Of a DNA stretch of 64,000 nucleotides, positions 41,243 through 49,485 are shown in pieces. Below the pieces are notes generated by a model. That model was not told where the DNA came from. It ran no database searches and saw nothing but the letters and a program-made list of their open reading frames with translations. Numbering within the stretch: position 1 is the first letter of the stretch; each line of letters starts with the position of its first letter. Where the stretch lies: contig NZ_BNBO01000012.1 of NCBI RefSeq assembly GCF_014655955.1, forward strand, positions 62,001 to 126,000, read 5' to 3'. This DNA is from Kitasatospora indigofera (GTDB lineage: Bacteria; Actinomycetota; Actinomycetes; Streptomycetales; Streptomycetaceae). The position numbers and the translations under genes are program-made.

Positions 41243-41653
41243 TCAGTTCCCGGGCGCCGCCACCGGGCTGTTGTGATAGGCGGCGACCATCCACCGGCCG
41301 TCCCGCTTCTCCAGGACCCAGGTCGCGTTCACCTTGCGCGGGTCCGGCACCTCGGTCTCGCCGGGGAGGAGGATGCCGGACTCGCTGACCACGATCGCGC
41401 CGTCCTCGCCCAGGAAGCGGAGGCTGAGCCGCTTGTTCCAGGTCGAGCTGCCCTTGAGCGGCCCCTCGAAGCCCAGGGCCATGCTCCGCCGGATCACGTC
41501 CCGGCCGTCGCGGAGCGAGCCGGTCATGATGGCGGTCGCGTCCTCGGTGTAGTCGGCGACCATGGCCTCGGCGTCACCGGCGGCCCATGCCCGGTAGCCG
41601 GCGGCCAGCACGGCCTCGATCGCGGCCTCGTCCTGCGTACGACGGTCTGACAT
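41243..41653 (-). CDS. SnoaL-like SgcJ/EcaC-family protein
   Basis: The 136-residue cone-fold (NTF2-like) protein has AAIEAVLAAGYRAWAAGDAEAMVADYTEDATAIM at the N-terminus, MALGFEGPLKGSSTW in the middle, and ATWVLEKRDGRWMVAAYHNSPV at the end, as in SgcJ/EcaC proteins. These are binding or isomerase-like folds of varied, mostly unknown role. GGGAGAATCCG precedes the ATG. A sigma factor with a SnoaL-type tail is encoded just upstream on the same strand (243-bp gap), which may reflect a functional link. Confidence 0.82.
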   Translation of the reverse strand: MSDRRTQDEAAIEAVLAAGYRAWAAGDAEAMVADYTEDATAIMTGSLRDGRDVIRRSMALGFEGPLKGSSTWNKRLSLRFLGEDGAIVVSESGILLPGETEVPDPRKVNATWVLEKRDGRWMVAAYHNSPVAAPGN

Positions 41654-41896
41654 CGGATTCTCCCTCGGGACCGGTCCGCCGGGGTGTCCGGCGCACTCGC
41701 CCGTACATACCGGCGGCGGGGTCGGAACTCATCGCGCCCACGGCCAGGAGTTTCGAGGCGGTCCGGACGGCGGCCCGCCGCACGGCCGGAACGCCGGGCC
41801 GCGGACCACGGCGCACAAGGCCGTCGCCCGCAGGCCGTCCCCCACACCCGCAGGCCCCCCACCCCGCGGGCCCCGGCCCGCCGGGCGGGCGGCACT

Positions 41897-42856
41897 TTAC
41901 TCGTCCAGACCGGCCGGCAGACCGAAGGCGGCGAACACCTCCGCGTCCTGGAACACCGAGTTCCGGCTGATGCCCCCGGCGGTGACGGTGAAGATCTGGA
42001 GCGTGTGCAGCCGGTACCCGCCGCCGAAGCGCCGGTAGGCGGCGAAACCGGGCTGGCCGTTGGCCGCGACCGCCCGCAGGCGCCAGTCCGGTCCGAGCTG
42101 CCCGAAGACCCAGCCCATGAACAGCCCGTAGTTGTCACGGCCGCTGAACCAGTTGAGCATCGGCGGCATCTCCATCACCACGTCCTCGGTGAGCAGCCGC
42201 TTGAGCCCCTCGACGTCGGCCTGCTCGAACGCCTCCATGTAGCGGTCGACCCAGGCCCGCTGCTCGGCCTCGGACGGCTCGCCGAGGCCGTCCTGCCGGA
42301 CCCCCGCCTCCTTCAGCCGGGCCCGCGCCCGCTGCAGCGAGCTGTTCACGGACACCACCGTGGTGCCCAGGATGTCCGCCGACTCGGACGCGGAGAAGCC
42401 GAGCACGTCACGCAGGACCAGCGCGCCGCGCTGACGCGCCGACAGGTGCTGCAGGGCGGCGGCGAACGCCAGGCGCAGACTGCTGCGGCCGATCACCCGC
42501 CCGGCCGGGTCGCCGCCGTCCAGCAAGGAGTCCGGCAAGGGCTGGAGCCACGGGTGCTCGCCGCGGACGAGCGGACCGAGCGGGTCCGAGGCGGCCACCA
42601 GCCCCGACGGCAGCGGCCGGCGGCCGCGGGCCTCCAAGGCGGTCAGGCAGACGTTGGTCGCGATCCGGTAGAGCCAGGTGCGTGGTGAGCTGCGCGCGGC
42701 GTCGTACCGCTCGCGCGACCGCCACGCCCGCAGGTACGTGTCCTGGACCAGGTCCTCGGCGTCGTGGGCCGAGCCGAGCATCCGGTAGCAGTACGCCAGC
42801 AGCTCCGTCCGGAACGGCTCGACCAGGTGGTCGAAGCCTTCCTCCCCTGCTGTCAC
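41897..42856 (-). CDS. ECF sigma factor with C-terminal SnoaL-like domain (SigG/SigX5 type)
   Basis: The 319-residue protein has sigma region 2 (LLAYCYRMLGSAHDAEDLVQDTYLRAW) and region 4 (HLSARQRGALVLRDVLGFSASESADILG split over about 150-180). A SnoaL-like C-terminal domain from about 205 to 319 has RYMEAFEQADVEGLKRLL, NGQPGFAAYRRF and VFAAFGLP. This layout is the TIGR02960/SigG group, related to ECF41 and ECF56, in which the tail replaces a separate anti-sigma factor and tunes activity. The ECF41 motifs DGGGR and NPDKL are not present. The GTG at 42856 has AGGAGGGG about 9 nt upstream. Confidence 0.88.
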   Translation of the reverse strand: MTAGEEGFDHLVEPFRTELLAYCYRMLGSAHDAEDLVQDTYLRAWRSRERYDAARSSPRTWLYRIATNVCLTALEARGRRPLPSGLVAASDPLGPLVRGEHPWLQPLPDSLLDGGDPAGRVIGRSSLRLAFAAALQHLSARQRGALVLRDVLGFSASESADILGTTVVSVNSSLQRARARLKEAGVRQDGLGEPSEAEQRAWVDRYMEAFEQADVEGLKRLLTEDVVMEMPPMLNWFSGRDNYGLFMGWVFGQLGPDWRLRAVAANGQPGFAAYRRFGGGYRLHTLQIFTVTAGGISRNSVFQDAEVFAAFGLPAGLDE

Positions 42857-43153
42857 GCCACACCCCTCCTCCGCCCGCCGGCGCCACCCTACCGGGGGCG
42901 GCGGCACCCTGCCGGGCAGGTCCTGAGCGGCCGTCACGAGCGTTCACCGGCCGGGCCGTACCCGGGTGGAGCCGTGTCCCGGCCCTCGGCCCGCGCGCCG
43001 GCGGCGATCCATGCCCCGGCCGGGCCGCCCGCCCCGCCCGCCCCTCCGCGTCCGGGCCCGCACCGGCCGTCCAGGCCCGCACGGTCCGTGCCGGGACGCA
43101 GCCTGGACGCAGCCGGGGTCGGAACGCCCGCTCGGGCGGAGCGGGCGGAGACC

Positions 43154-43197
43154 GGCACGGCCCGGACGCTGGGCACGGCCCGGACGCTGGGCACGGC
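43154..43197. repeat. 18-bp tandem repeat upstream of the MFS promoter
   Basis: GGCACGGCCCGGACGCTG occurs twice (43154-43171 and 43172-43189), followed by an 8-bp partial copy that ends just before the AT-richer promoter. It could hold regulator sites. No gene is supported between 42857 and 43241. Confidence 0.82.
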
Positions 43198-43202
43198 AAA
43201 AC

Positions 43203-43234
43203 CTGATGAGGTCGGGGCGGCCCGTTCGTAGACT
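43203..43234 (+). promoter_or_regulatory. Promoter of the MFS leader
   Basis: TAGACT (43229-43234) is a good -10; CTGATG (43203-43208) is a weak -35 with long 20-bp spacing. Transcription should start at 43241-43242, directly at the ATG of the leader peptide. Confidence 0.5.
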
Positions 43235-43241
43235 GGATGGC

Positions 43242-43259
43242 ATGAGCCGACGACATTGA
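43242..43259 (+). CDS. Leaderless 5-codon leader peptide MSRRH
   Basis: An ATG 8 nt after the -10 opens a reading frame of five codons (Met-Ser-Arg-Arg-His) ending in TGA. The Arg codons are CGA, rare in this genome. Seven bases later begins an 8-bp perfect hairpin with an alternative pairing. This is the layout of a ribosome-mediated attenuator: pausing on CGA-CGA-CAT would change folding. Whether it senses translation inhibition or amino acid supply is unknown. Confidence 0.48.
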   Translation: MSRRH

Positions 43260-43266
43260 TCCTCCG

Positions 43267-43290
43267 CCGGATCCCCCGCCGAGGATCCGG
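43267..43290 (+). terminator. Attenuator-type hairpin with alternative pairing
   Basis: CCGGATCC (43267-43274) pairs with GGATCCGG (43283-43290) around 8 nt. CCCCCG (43273-43278) can instead pair with CGGGGG (43288-43293), so the two stems exclude each other. Confidence 0.55.
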
Positions 43291-43367
43291 GGGGAAGCGG
43301 CTGCCGAGGGCCGCCGGGTGCGACGTGTGAACGCCGCCCACCCGTCCCCCTCCGCAGAGGACCCGCC

Positions 43368-44756
43368 ATGCCCTTCCCCTCCGTCCGCCCGTCCCCGTCG
43401 GCCGGCCGGCCCGGCCGCGAGGTGCGCCGACTCGAACGCACCCTGCTGTACTACGCCGGGTCCGAGGACTTCGTCCTGCTGTACCCCGTGTACGCGCTGC
43501 TCTTCGCCGACCACGGCCTGAGCACCGCCGAGATCTCCGTCCTGTTCGGCGTCTGGTCGCTGACCGGCGTGCTCCTCGAAGTACCGTCCGGGGTCTGGGC
43601 GGACATGGTCTCCCGGCGGCTGCTGCTGGTGGCCGGCCCGCTGCTGTCGGCCGCCGGCCTCGGCCTCTGGGTGACCCTGCCGTCCTTCCCCGCGTTCGCC
43701 GCCGGCTTCGTCCTCTGGGGCGCGGGCGGCGCGCTGCGCTCCGGCGCGCTGGAGGCGCTCGTCTACGAGGAACTGGAGCGCCACGGCGCGGGCTCCCGCT
43801 ACCCGCGCCTGATGGGCCGGGCCGGCGCGGCCGGTACGGCCTGCACGGTCGCCGCCACCGCGCTCGCCGCTCCGGTCTTCGCGGCGGCCGGCTACGCCGG
43901 GCTGGGCGCGGCCAGTGTCGCGGCCTGCCTGCTCTGCGCCTTCACCGCCACCAGGTTCCCCGAGGACCGGCGGGCCGCGGCCGACGGGGCCCGCGCCGGC
44001 CACGCCCCGGTCCTGGCCGGGCACCCCCTGGCGGACCGTGCCCCCGACCTGGCCGGCTCCGCCCGCGGCTACCTGCACACCCTCCGGGACGGCCTGGCCG
44101 AGGTGCACGGGAGCCCCTCGGTGCGCAACGCCCTGCTGCTGGCCGTCGCCGTCACCACGGTCTGGGGCTCGCTGGACGAGTACGTACCGCTGCTGGCCGC
44201 CGAGGCCGGTGCCAGCACCGCCGAGGTACCGCTGCTCGCCCTGCTGGTGTGGGCCGGCGTGACGGCCGGCGGCCTGCTGGCGGGGACGGCCGGGCGCCTG
44301 TCCGGCCGGGCGCTGGGCGGTTGGGTGGCGGCGGCGTCCGGGGCGCTCGCAGCGGGCGCGTTGTGGGGGATCCCGGGCGGATTCGTGTTGCTGGGGACGG
44401 CCTTCGCGGTCTTCCAGGCGGCCGACGTGGTCACCGACGCCCGGGTGCAGGAGGCGGTCACCGGCCCGAGCCGGGCCACCGTGACCTCGCTGGGCGGCCT
44501 CGGCACCAGCCTGACCACCCTGCTGGTGTACGCCGCCTACGGCGCGGCCTCCGGCCACGCCTCGCACGCCACCCTGTTCGCACTGTCCGCCGTGCCGTAC
44601 CTGGTGATCGCGGCGGTGATGGCCCGCCGCCGCGGCCCGGCCGCAGCGGGCGGCGCCGTCCGGCCGGGCGCCGGCGCCGCGACGGCCGGCGGCCCCGGCC
44701 TGCCCGGGCCGGGCTCCGGGCCGGGCTCCGGGCCGGTGACGCCCTCCGACGTCTGA
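43368..44756 (+). CDS. MFS transporter (drug-efflux-like)
   Basis: The 462-residue protein has 12 predicted helices in two halves. YYAGSEDFVLLYPVYALLFADHGLS opens helix 1, SGVWADMVSRRLLLVAGPLL is the loop 2-3 motif A (D-x-x-SRR), and a long cytoplasmic loop lies at about 195-235. The C-terminal 55 residues are Gly/Pro-rich. The substrate is unknown. The leaderless leader peptide and competing hairpins upstream are typical of antibiotic-inducible resistance genes, which suggests drug efflux. The ATG is preceded by GCAGAGGACCCGCC as a possible ribosome site. Confidence 0.86.
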   Translation: MPFPSVRPSPSAGRPGREVRRLERTLLYYAGSEDFVLLYPVYALLFADHGLSTAEISVLFGVWSLTGVLLEVPSGVWADMVSRRLLLVAGPLLSAAGLGLWVTLPSFPAFAAGFVLWGAGGALRSGALEALVYEELERHGAGSRYPRLMGRAGAAGTACTVAATALAAPVFAAAGYAGLGAASVAACLLCAFTATRFPEDRRAAADGARAGHAPVLAGHPLADRAPDLAGSARGYLHTLRDGLAEVHGSPSVRNALLLAVAVTTVWGSLDEYVPLLAAEAGASTAEVPLLALLVWAGVTAGGLLAGTAGRLSGRALGGWVAAASGALAAGALWGIPGGFVLLGTAFAVFQAADVVTDARVQEAVTGPSRATVTSLGGLGTSLTTLLVYAAYGAASGHASHATLFALSAVPYLVIAAVMARRRGPAAAGGAVRPGAGAATAGGPGLPGPGSGPGSGPVTPSDV

Positions 44757-44880
44757 CCCTGCCCCGGCCACGAGGGCCGGTTCGTACCCGTCCGAGGCGG
44801 GCGGGCGCCCGCCCGGGGCGCCCCCGGGGAAGCCGGCCCCGGGCGGCCCCCGGGCCCGGCTTCTCCGGCTTTGCCACCGC

Positions 44881-44911
44881 TTGACGCCAACTCATGTGTT
44901 TCAACTAATAT
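44881..44911 (+). promoter_or_regulatory. Promoter of the GT2 gene at 45065
   Basis: TTGACG (44881-44886) and TAATAT (44906-44911) are 19 bp apart; ACTAAT gives 17 bp. The region is strongly AT-rich against its surroundings. The resulting leader is about 145 nt. The preceding part of the gap (44757-44880) has only GC-rich hairpins. Confidence 0.58.
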
Positions 44912-45064
44912 CGGTGGTCAGGGCATTGATGTCCTGCTCGGTCGAGCTGGATTCCCTGCCGACACCAAGAGTTCATGTCCTGGCGACGTAGCGGTCACGG
45001 AGCACTCCGGATCCGGCGTTAACCTCCGACCGATCACCCGTGATCCGGCCGCAGCGCCGGTCAC

Positions 45065-46144
45065 ATGCCCCTGACCGAAAGGCCCGCCGAGCCGATGGCA
45101 CCCCGACTCTCCGTCGTCGTCCCGATCTACAACGTCGAGCGCTACCTGGAGGAGTGCCTCGACTCGATCGCGGCGCAGACCTTCGACGCGTTCGAGTGCG
45201 TGATGGTCGACGACGGCTCGACCGACGGCAGCGCGGTCATCGCCAAGGCGTACGCGGACGCGGACAGCCGGTTCCGGCTCGTCCAGCAGAAGAACAAGGG
45301 CCTCGGCGCGGCCCGCAACACCGGCATCCGGAACCTCGGCGGCACCGAGTACCTGGCCTTCATGGACAGTGACGACACGCTGCCGCCCGGGGCGTACGAG
45401 CTGATGGTCGGCACCCTGGACGAGACCGGGTCGGACTTCGCCGCCGGCAACGCCCTGCGCTTCCGCACCGCCGAGCACTACCAGTCGCACGCGCACCGCA
45501 GGCCGTTCCGCGAGACCCGGCTGAAGAGCCATGTCACCGAGATCCCGTCGCTGGTGACCGACCGCACCGCGTGGAACAAGGTCTACCGCCGCAGCTTCTT
45601 CGACACCGCCGGCATCCTCTACCCCGAGGGCATCCTGTACGAGGACGCCCCGGTCAGCGTGCCGCACCACTTCCTGGCCGGCAGCGTGGACGTGCTCTCC
45701 GAGCCGATCTACCACTGGCGGGTGCGCGACGCGGGCGACATGTCCATCACGCAGATGAAGACCGACCCCAAGGGCCTGATCGACCGCGTCCGCTCGATCG
45801 AGCTGGTCCGCGAGTGGCTGATCGCCCAGCCGGAGCCGAAGTTCCGCGAGTACCTGCGCTCGTACGACCGGAACACCTTGGTCGAGGAGCTCCCGATGTT
45901 CTTCTGGTCGGTGCCGGACGGCGACCGGGGCTACCGCGAGGCCTACCAGCAGCACGTCAGCCGGCTGCTCCGGACGATCGGCGTCGAGCAGATCAACGCC
46001 CTGAGCGCCCCGCTGCGGGTCAAGTACCGCCTGACGCTGGCGAACCGGATGAACGAGTTCGTCACCCTGCAGCGCATGCACCGGCTGTACCGGCGCCGCG
46101 CCCAGCTGCTGCGACTGGGCCGCACGCCGGCTCCGAGCGCCTGA
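45065..46144 (+). CDS. GT2-family glycosyltransferase (GT-A fold)
   Basis: The 359-residue soluble enzyme has the GT2 N-terminus LSVVVPIYNVERYLEECLDSI, nucleotide-sugar-binding VMVDDGSTDGSA, GLGAARNTGIRN, and the metal-binding MDSDDTLPPGAYELM. The C-terminal 150 residues (ITQMKTDPKGLIDRVRSIEL to MHRLYRRRAQLLRLGRT) are helical and basic and may bind membrane or polymer, as in teichoic-acid-type transferases. ATGs at 45065 and 45095 are both possible; the second gives the tighter family N-terminus. It has its own promoter and no motif site of the proposed regulon. Confidence 0.88.
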   Translation: MPLTERPAEPMAPRLSVVVPIYNVERYLEECLDSIAAQTFDAFECVMVDDGSTDGSAVIAKAYADADSRFRLVQQKNKGLGAARNTGIRNLGGTEYLAFMDSDDTLPPGAYELMVGTLDETGSDFAAGNALRFRTAEHYQSHAHRRPFRETRLKSHVTEIPSLVTDRTAWNKVYRRSFFDTAGILYPEGILYEDAPVSVPHHFLAGSVDVLSEPIYHWRVRDAGDMSITQMKTDPKGLIDRVRSIELVREWLIAQPEPKFREYLRSYDRNTLVEELPMFFWSVPDGDRGYREAYQQHVSRLLRTIGVEQINALSAPLRVKYRLTLANRMNEFVTLQRMHRLYRRRAQLLRLGRTPAPSA

Positions 46145-46156
46145 GCCGGGGCCGTC

Positions 46157-46726
46157 TCACCCGTCGCCCGGTGCGGCCGGCCCGTCGGCGGTGAGCGTGT
46201 AGGACCAGCCCGGGCGCCAGACCGGCGGGACGACCGCCAGGTCCTCCGGCCGCGCCCCGGCGAGCAGGCAGTCCAGGGCCCAGCGGTTCGCCGAGTGGGC
46301 GATCACCAGGACCCGCGTCCCGTCCCGCTCGGCGGCCAGGTCGCGCAGGAAGCCGGCCGTGGCCGCCAGGACTTGACGGTAACTCTGCCCACCGCCGGGG
46401 AACGGTTCGTCCAGGTGCCGGGCCCGCACCGCGGCGACCCGGGCTGCCGGGCCCCCGTCGAGTGCGCCGTAGTGGCACTCACGCAGCCGGACGTCCTGGT
46501 GGACGGGCGGCCGGCCGTCGGGAAAGGCGAGCCGGGCGGTCTCGACCGCCCGGCCCAGGTCGGAGACGAACACCGCGGCGAAGCCGCCGTCGCGCCGGCG
46601 CTCGCCCAGCTCCACGGCCTGGCGGCGGCCCAGCGGCGAGAGCCGGCCCGGCAGCCAGCCGGTGGCGACACCGGCCTCGTTGTCGGTGGTGGTCGCATGG
46701 GTCTCGTAGACGATCTCCACTGCCAT
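46157..46726 (-). CDS. Histidine phosphatase-family protein (phosphoglycerate mutase-like)
   Basis: The 189-residue protein has the family core with a changed first motif: VYETHATTTDNEAGVATGW in place of RHGET, so the phospho-accepting His is kept but the usual Arg is Thr. LSPLGRRQAVELGERRRDGGF, VSDLGRAVETARLAF, RECHYGALDGG and VLVIAHSANRWALDCLL follow. This subfamily occurs widely in actinobacteria. GGGAGCCCC precedes the ATG. It converges with the GT2 gene 12 bp away. Confidence 0.85.
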   Translation of the reverse strand: MAVEIVYETHATTTDNEAGVATGWLPGRLSPLGRRQAVELGERRRDGGFAAVFVSDLGRAVETARLAFPDGRPPVHQDVRLRECHYGALDGGPAARVAAVRARHLDEPFPGGGQSYRQVLAATAGFLRDLAAERDGTRVLVIAHSANRWALDCLLAGARPEDLAVVPPVWRPGWSYTLTADGPAAPGDG

Positions 46727-46817
46727 CGGGGCTCCCCGGTCCGGGTCGGCGGGCGGCGGCCCGCCGCCCGGGGACTTCCGCGTCCGGGACCGTCCGGCCC
46801 CGGCGGCGCGGTCGCGA

Positions 46818-47672
46818 TCAGGGTGAGGGGACGCCCGGCAGGCCCGTGCTGAGCCCGTCCAGGGCGTGCGAGCAGACGCAGTCACGGGTGACCGGCAGCC
46901 CCTCCAGGGCCTTGAACAGGACGGTGCGCAGCCGGTCGACGTTGCGGGCGAAGACCGCGAGCACCTCGCCGTGGGTGACTCCCCCGCCGCTCTCCACCCC
47001 CGCGTCCAGGTCGGTCACCAGCGCCAACGAGGTGTAGCAGAGGCCGAGTTCGCGGGCCAGCACGGCCTCCGGGTGCCCGGTCATGCCGACCACCGACCAG
47101 CCGTTGGCGGTGAACCAGCGGGATTCGGCGCGGGTGGAGAAGCGCGGGCCCTCGATCACCACCAGGGTGCCGCCGTCGACGGGCTCCCAGGCGGCGTCCC
47201 GGGCCGCGTCGAGGGCGGAGCGGCGGCCGTCGGGGCAGTACGGGTCGGCCGCCGAGACGTGCACGACCTCGGGGACGGTGCCGTCGGGCAGCGGCCGGCC
47301 GTCGTAGTAGGTCTGCACCCGGCCGGAGGTGCGGTCGACGAACTGGTCCGGGACGAGCAGCGTGCCGGGCCCGTGCTCGGGGCGCAGGCCGCCGACCGCG
47401 CAGGGTGCGAGCACCTGCCGGACGCCGAGCGACTGCAGGGCCCAGAGGTTGGCGCGGTAGTTGATGCGGTGCGGCGGCAGCCGGTGGCCCCGGCCGTGGC
47501 GGGGCAGGAAGGCGACTCGCCGGCCGGCCGCCTCGCCGATGAACAGCGAGTCGCTCGGTGGCCCGTACGGGGTGTCGACGGCGACCTCGGTCACGTCGTC
47601 GAGCAGGGCGTAGAGGCCGGAGCCGCCGATCACGCCGAGTTCGGCGCGCGCGGGGCCGGTGCTTCCTGACAT
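46818..47672 (-). CDS. S-methyl-5'-thioadenosine phosphorylase
   Basis: The 284-residue nucleoside phosphorylase has ELGVIGGSGLYALLDDVTEV (phosphate-binding GGSG), PRHGRGHRLPPHRINYRANLWAL, EGPRFSTRAESRWF and GMTGHPEAVLARELGLCYTSLALVTD, all MTAP signatures. It cleaves methylthioadenosine, a by-product of spermidine synthesis and SAM use, to adenine and methylthioribose-1-phosphate. Motif site e, on the same strand, lies 33 bp from TAGGCT (47748-47753), so it appears to belong to the two-component regulon. Unlike the other members it has a leader of about 70 nt. Confidence 0.93.
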   Translation of the reverse strand: MSGSTGPARAELGVIGGSGLYALLDDVTEVAVDTPYGPPSDSLFIGEAAGRRVAFLPRHGRGHRLPPHRINYRANLWALQSLGVRQVLAPCAVGGLRPEHGPGTLLVPDQFVDRTSGRVQTYYDGRPLPDGTVPEVVHVSAADPYCPDGRRSALDAARDAAWEPVDGGTLVVIEGPRFSTRAESRWFTANGWSVVGMTGHPEAVLARELGLCYTSLALVTDLDAGVESGGGVTHGEVLAVFARNVDRLRTVLFKALEGLPVTRDCVCSHALDGLSTGLPGVPSP

Positions 47673-47981
47673 GGCGTCAGCCTTTCGGTCACGTCCGGAC
47701 GGAGGGGCCCGCCCGCCCCCCAGGGGGGCGGCGGCCGCCTTTCGTCCAGCCTAGGCCGGGGCCGGCCGCCGCCGCGCCTGCCGCGACCTTACGAATCGCG
47801 GACGGCGCGGCCGGGCGGGACAGCCGGGGCGGGCGGGCCGGACGGGAACGCCGAGGCCGCCGGGCCGGGCGGGAAAGCCCGGGCGGGAAACCCGGGGACG
47901 GCGGGACCGCGCCCGCTGGCGAGGCACCCGCTTGCCCCGGACCGGTGGCCCCGGCTTTCCCGCCCGCCCGCCACCCGGCCG
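47673..47981. other. Promoter region of MTA phosphorylase
   Basis: This 309-bp gap holds TAGGCT (minus, 47748-47753) as -10 and motif site e at 47787-47804. The remainder, up to the LLM oxidoreductase stop, is GC-rich with GGGCGGGAAA near-repeats at 47869-47910 and shows no gene. Confidence 0.5.
47787..47804 (-). promoter_or_regulatory. Motif site e, before MTA phosphorylase
   Basis: Read on the minus strand the site is CGTCCGCGATTCGTAAGG, with half-sites 11 bp apart, pointing toward the phosphorylase gene. Its gap to TAGGCT is 33 bp, the same as at the other sites that point toward their gene. Confidence 0.62.
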
Positions 47982-48908
47982 TCAGCCGAGCTGCGGCGCG
48001 ACCCGGCTCGCGATCAGCTCCAGGTGGTCCAGGTCGTGCAGGTCGAGGATCTGCAGGTAGCAGCGCTGGGAGCCGGCCGCCGCGTAGCGGCCGATGGTCT
48101 CCACCACCTCGTCCGGCGTGCCGGCCAGGCCGTGCGCCTTCAGCTCGGCGACGTCGCGGCCGATGGCGGCGGCCCGCCGGGCCACCTCGGCGTCGTCCTT
48201 GCCGACGCAGGCCACCAGGAGGTTGGAGTACACCAGGTCGTCACCGCGGCGCCCGGCCTGCTCCACGGCGGCGCGGACCCGGCCGAACTGCTCCCGGCTC
48301 TCCCCCGTGGAGACGAACGGCAGGTTGAACTCGTCGGCGTACCGGGCGGCCAGCGCGGGCGTGCGGTGCAGGCCCTTGCCGCCGACCAGGACGGGGATCC
48401 GGTCCTGCACGGGCTTCGGCAGCGCCGGCGAGCCGGACAGCTGGTAGTACTTGCCCGCGAAGTCGAAGGTGTCGCCGAGCTTGGTCTCCCAGAGCCCGGT
48501 GACGATGGCGAGCTGCTCCTCCAGCCGCCCGAAGCGCTCCTTCGGGAAGGGGATGCCGTACGCCGCGTGCTCCTCGGCGTACCAGCCGGCCCCGAGCCCG
48601 AGCTCCACCCGGCCGTTGCTCATCGCGTCCACCTGCGCGACCTGGAGGGCCAGCACGCCGGGCAGCCGGAAGGTCGCCGCGGTCATCAGGGTGCCGAGCC
48701 GGATGGTGCTGGTCTCGCGGGCGAGGCCGGCCAGCGTGATCCAGGCGTCGGTGGGGCCGGGCAGGCCGTCCACGTCGCCCATCTTCAGGTAGTGGTCGGA
48801 GCGGAAGAAGGCGCTGAAGGCGCCCAGCTGCTCGGTCGTCCGGGCGATGCGCAGCAGCGTGTCGTAGGAGGCGCCCTGCTGCGGTTCGGTGAAGATGCGG
48901 AGATCCAT
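47982..48908 (-). CDS. LLM-class F420-dependent oxidoreductase
   Basis: The 308-residue protein has the luciferase-like TIM barrel: FSAFFRSDHYLKMGDVDGLPG, ETSTIRLGTLMTAATFRLPG, MSNGRVELGLGAGWYAEEHAAYGIPFP and VLVGGKGLHRTPALAARYADEF, typical of the F420 TIGR03560-like group. It should reduce or oxidise an unknown substrate with F420, a deazaflavin common in this lineage. The ATG giving MDLRIF was chosen; an in-frame ATG three codons earlier is equally possible. The gene is monocistronic and faces divergently from the next small gene. Confidence 0.88.
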   Translation of the reverse strand: MDLRIFTEPQQGASYDTLLRIARTTEQLGAFSAFFRSDHYLKMGDVDGLPGPTDAWITLAGLARETSTIRLGTLMTAATFRLPGVLALQVAQVDAMSNGRVELGLGAGWYAEEHAAYGIPFPKERFGRLEEQLAIVTGLWETKLGDTFDFAGKYYQLSGSPALPKPVQDRIPVLVGGKGLHRTPALAARYADEFNLPFVSTGESREQFGRVRAAVEQAGRRGDDLVYSNLLVACVGKDDAEVARRAAAIGRDVAELKAHGLAGTPDEVVETIGRYAAAGSQRCYLQILDLHDLDHLELIASRVAPQLG

Positions 48909-49155
48909 GCCGTCCATTCTTGTACAGACCGTAGCGATGACGAAGCGGATCAAGCCGGTCCGGACGAATTCCCGCGGTTCCCGGCCCGGTCCACGACCGG
49001 GCCGGCGGCAGGCCGGACGGGGCCCGGCCGCAGGCCGCCCCCCGTCCCGGCGGCGCCGGCCCGGGCGGGCGGGCACCCCCGACGGGTGGCCAAGGTCTCA
49101 CTCCGGATCGCCGTACCCCGCCGCGCCGGGCCGCCCGCTCGCCTACCCTCGACGG

Positions 49156-49485
49156 GTGATCGCCTTCCCCGACGAAGCCGCCGGCTGCCCCCTCACCGGC
49201 ATCGTGGCTTCCTACACCCCGCGCCTGGCCGCCCTCGCCGCCGAGCCTGGCTTCGTCGCGGCCGTCGACCAGCACGCCGCTGAGATCCGCGAACGCCTGT
49301 TCGCCCAAGGTCCCGAGCTGATGCCCCGGCCGCTGCGGCGGGCGGAGCTGACCGACTACGCGCTCGGCTTCCTCGACGCCCTGGCCGAGGTGGGCTGGGA
49401 CCAGCCGGTCGGGTACGACTACGCGGTCGACCGGCTGACGGCGATCTGCTGGCTGGTGCACCAGAACGGGCTGCTCGACGCCTGA
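49156..49485 (+). CDS. Small DUF6401-like actinobacterial protein
   Basis: The 109-residue protein is helical: PRLAALAAEPGFVAAVDQHAAEIRERLF, then LTDYALGFLDALAEVGWDQPVGYDYAVDRLTAICWLVHQNG. This resembles the DUF6401 group of small proteins sometimes annotated as natural-product related; the function is unknown. The GTG at 49156 lies 6 nt after TACCCT (49144-49149), a reasonable -10, so the mRNA is probably leaderless. No biosynthetic gene adjoins it. Confidence 0.62.
   Translation: MIAFPDEAAGCPLTGIVASYTPRLAALAAEPGFVAAVDQHAAEIRERLFAQGPELMPRPLRRAELTDYALGFLDALAEVGWDQPVGYDYAVDRLTAICWLVHQNGLLDA

Noticed and set aside
45065..46144. GT2 gene as a further regulon member
   Set aside because: It has a conventional TTGACG-N19-TAATAT promoter and no copy of the 18-bp motif upstream.
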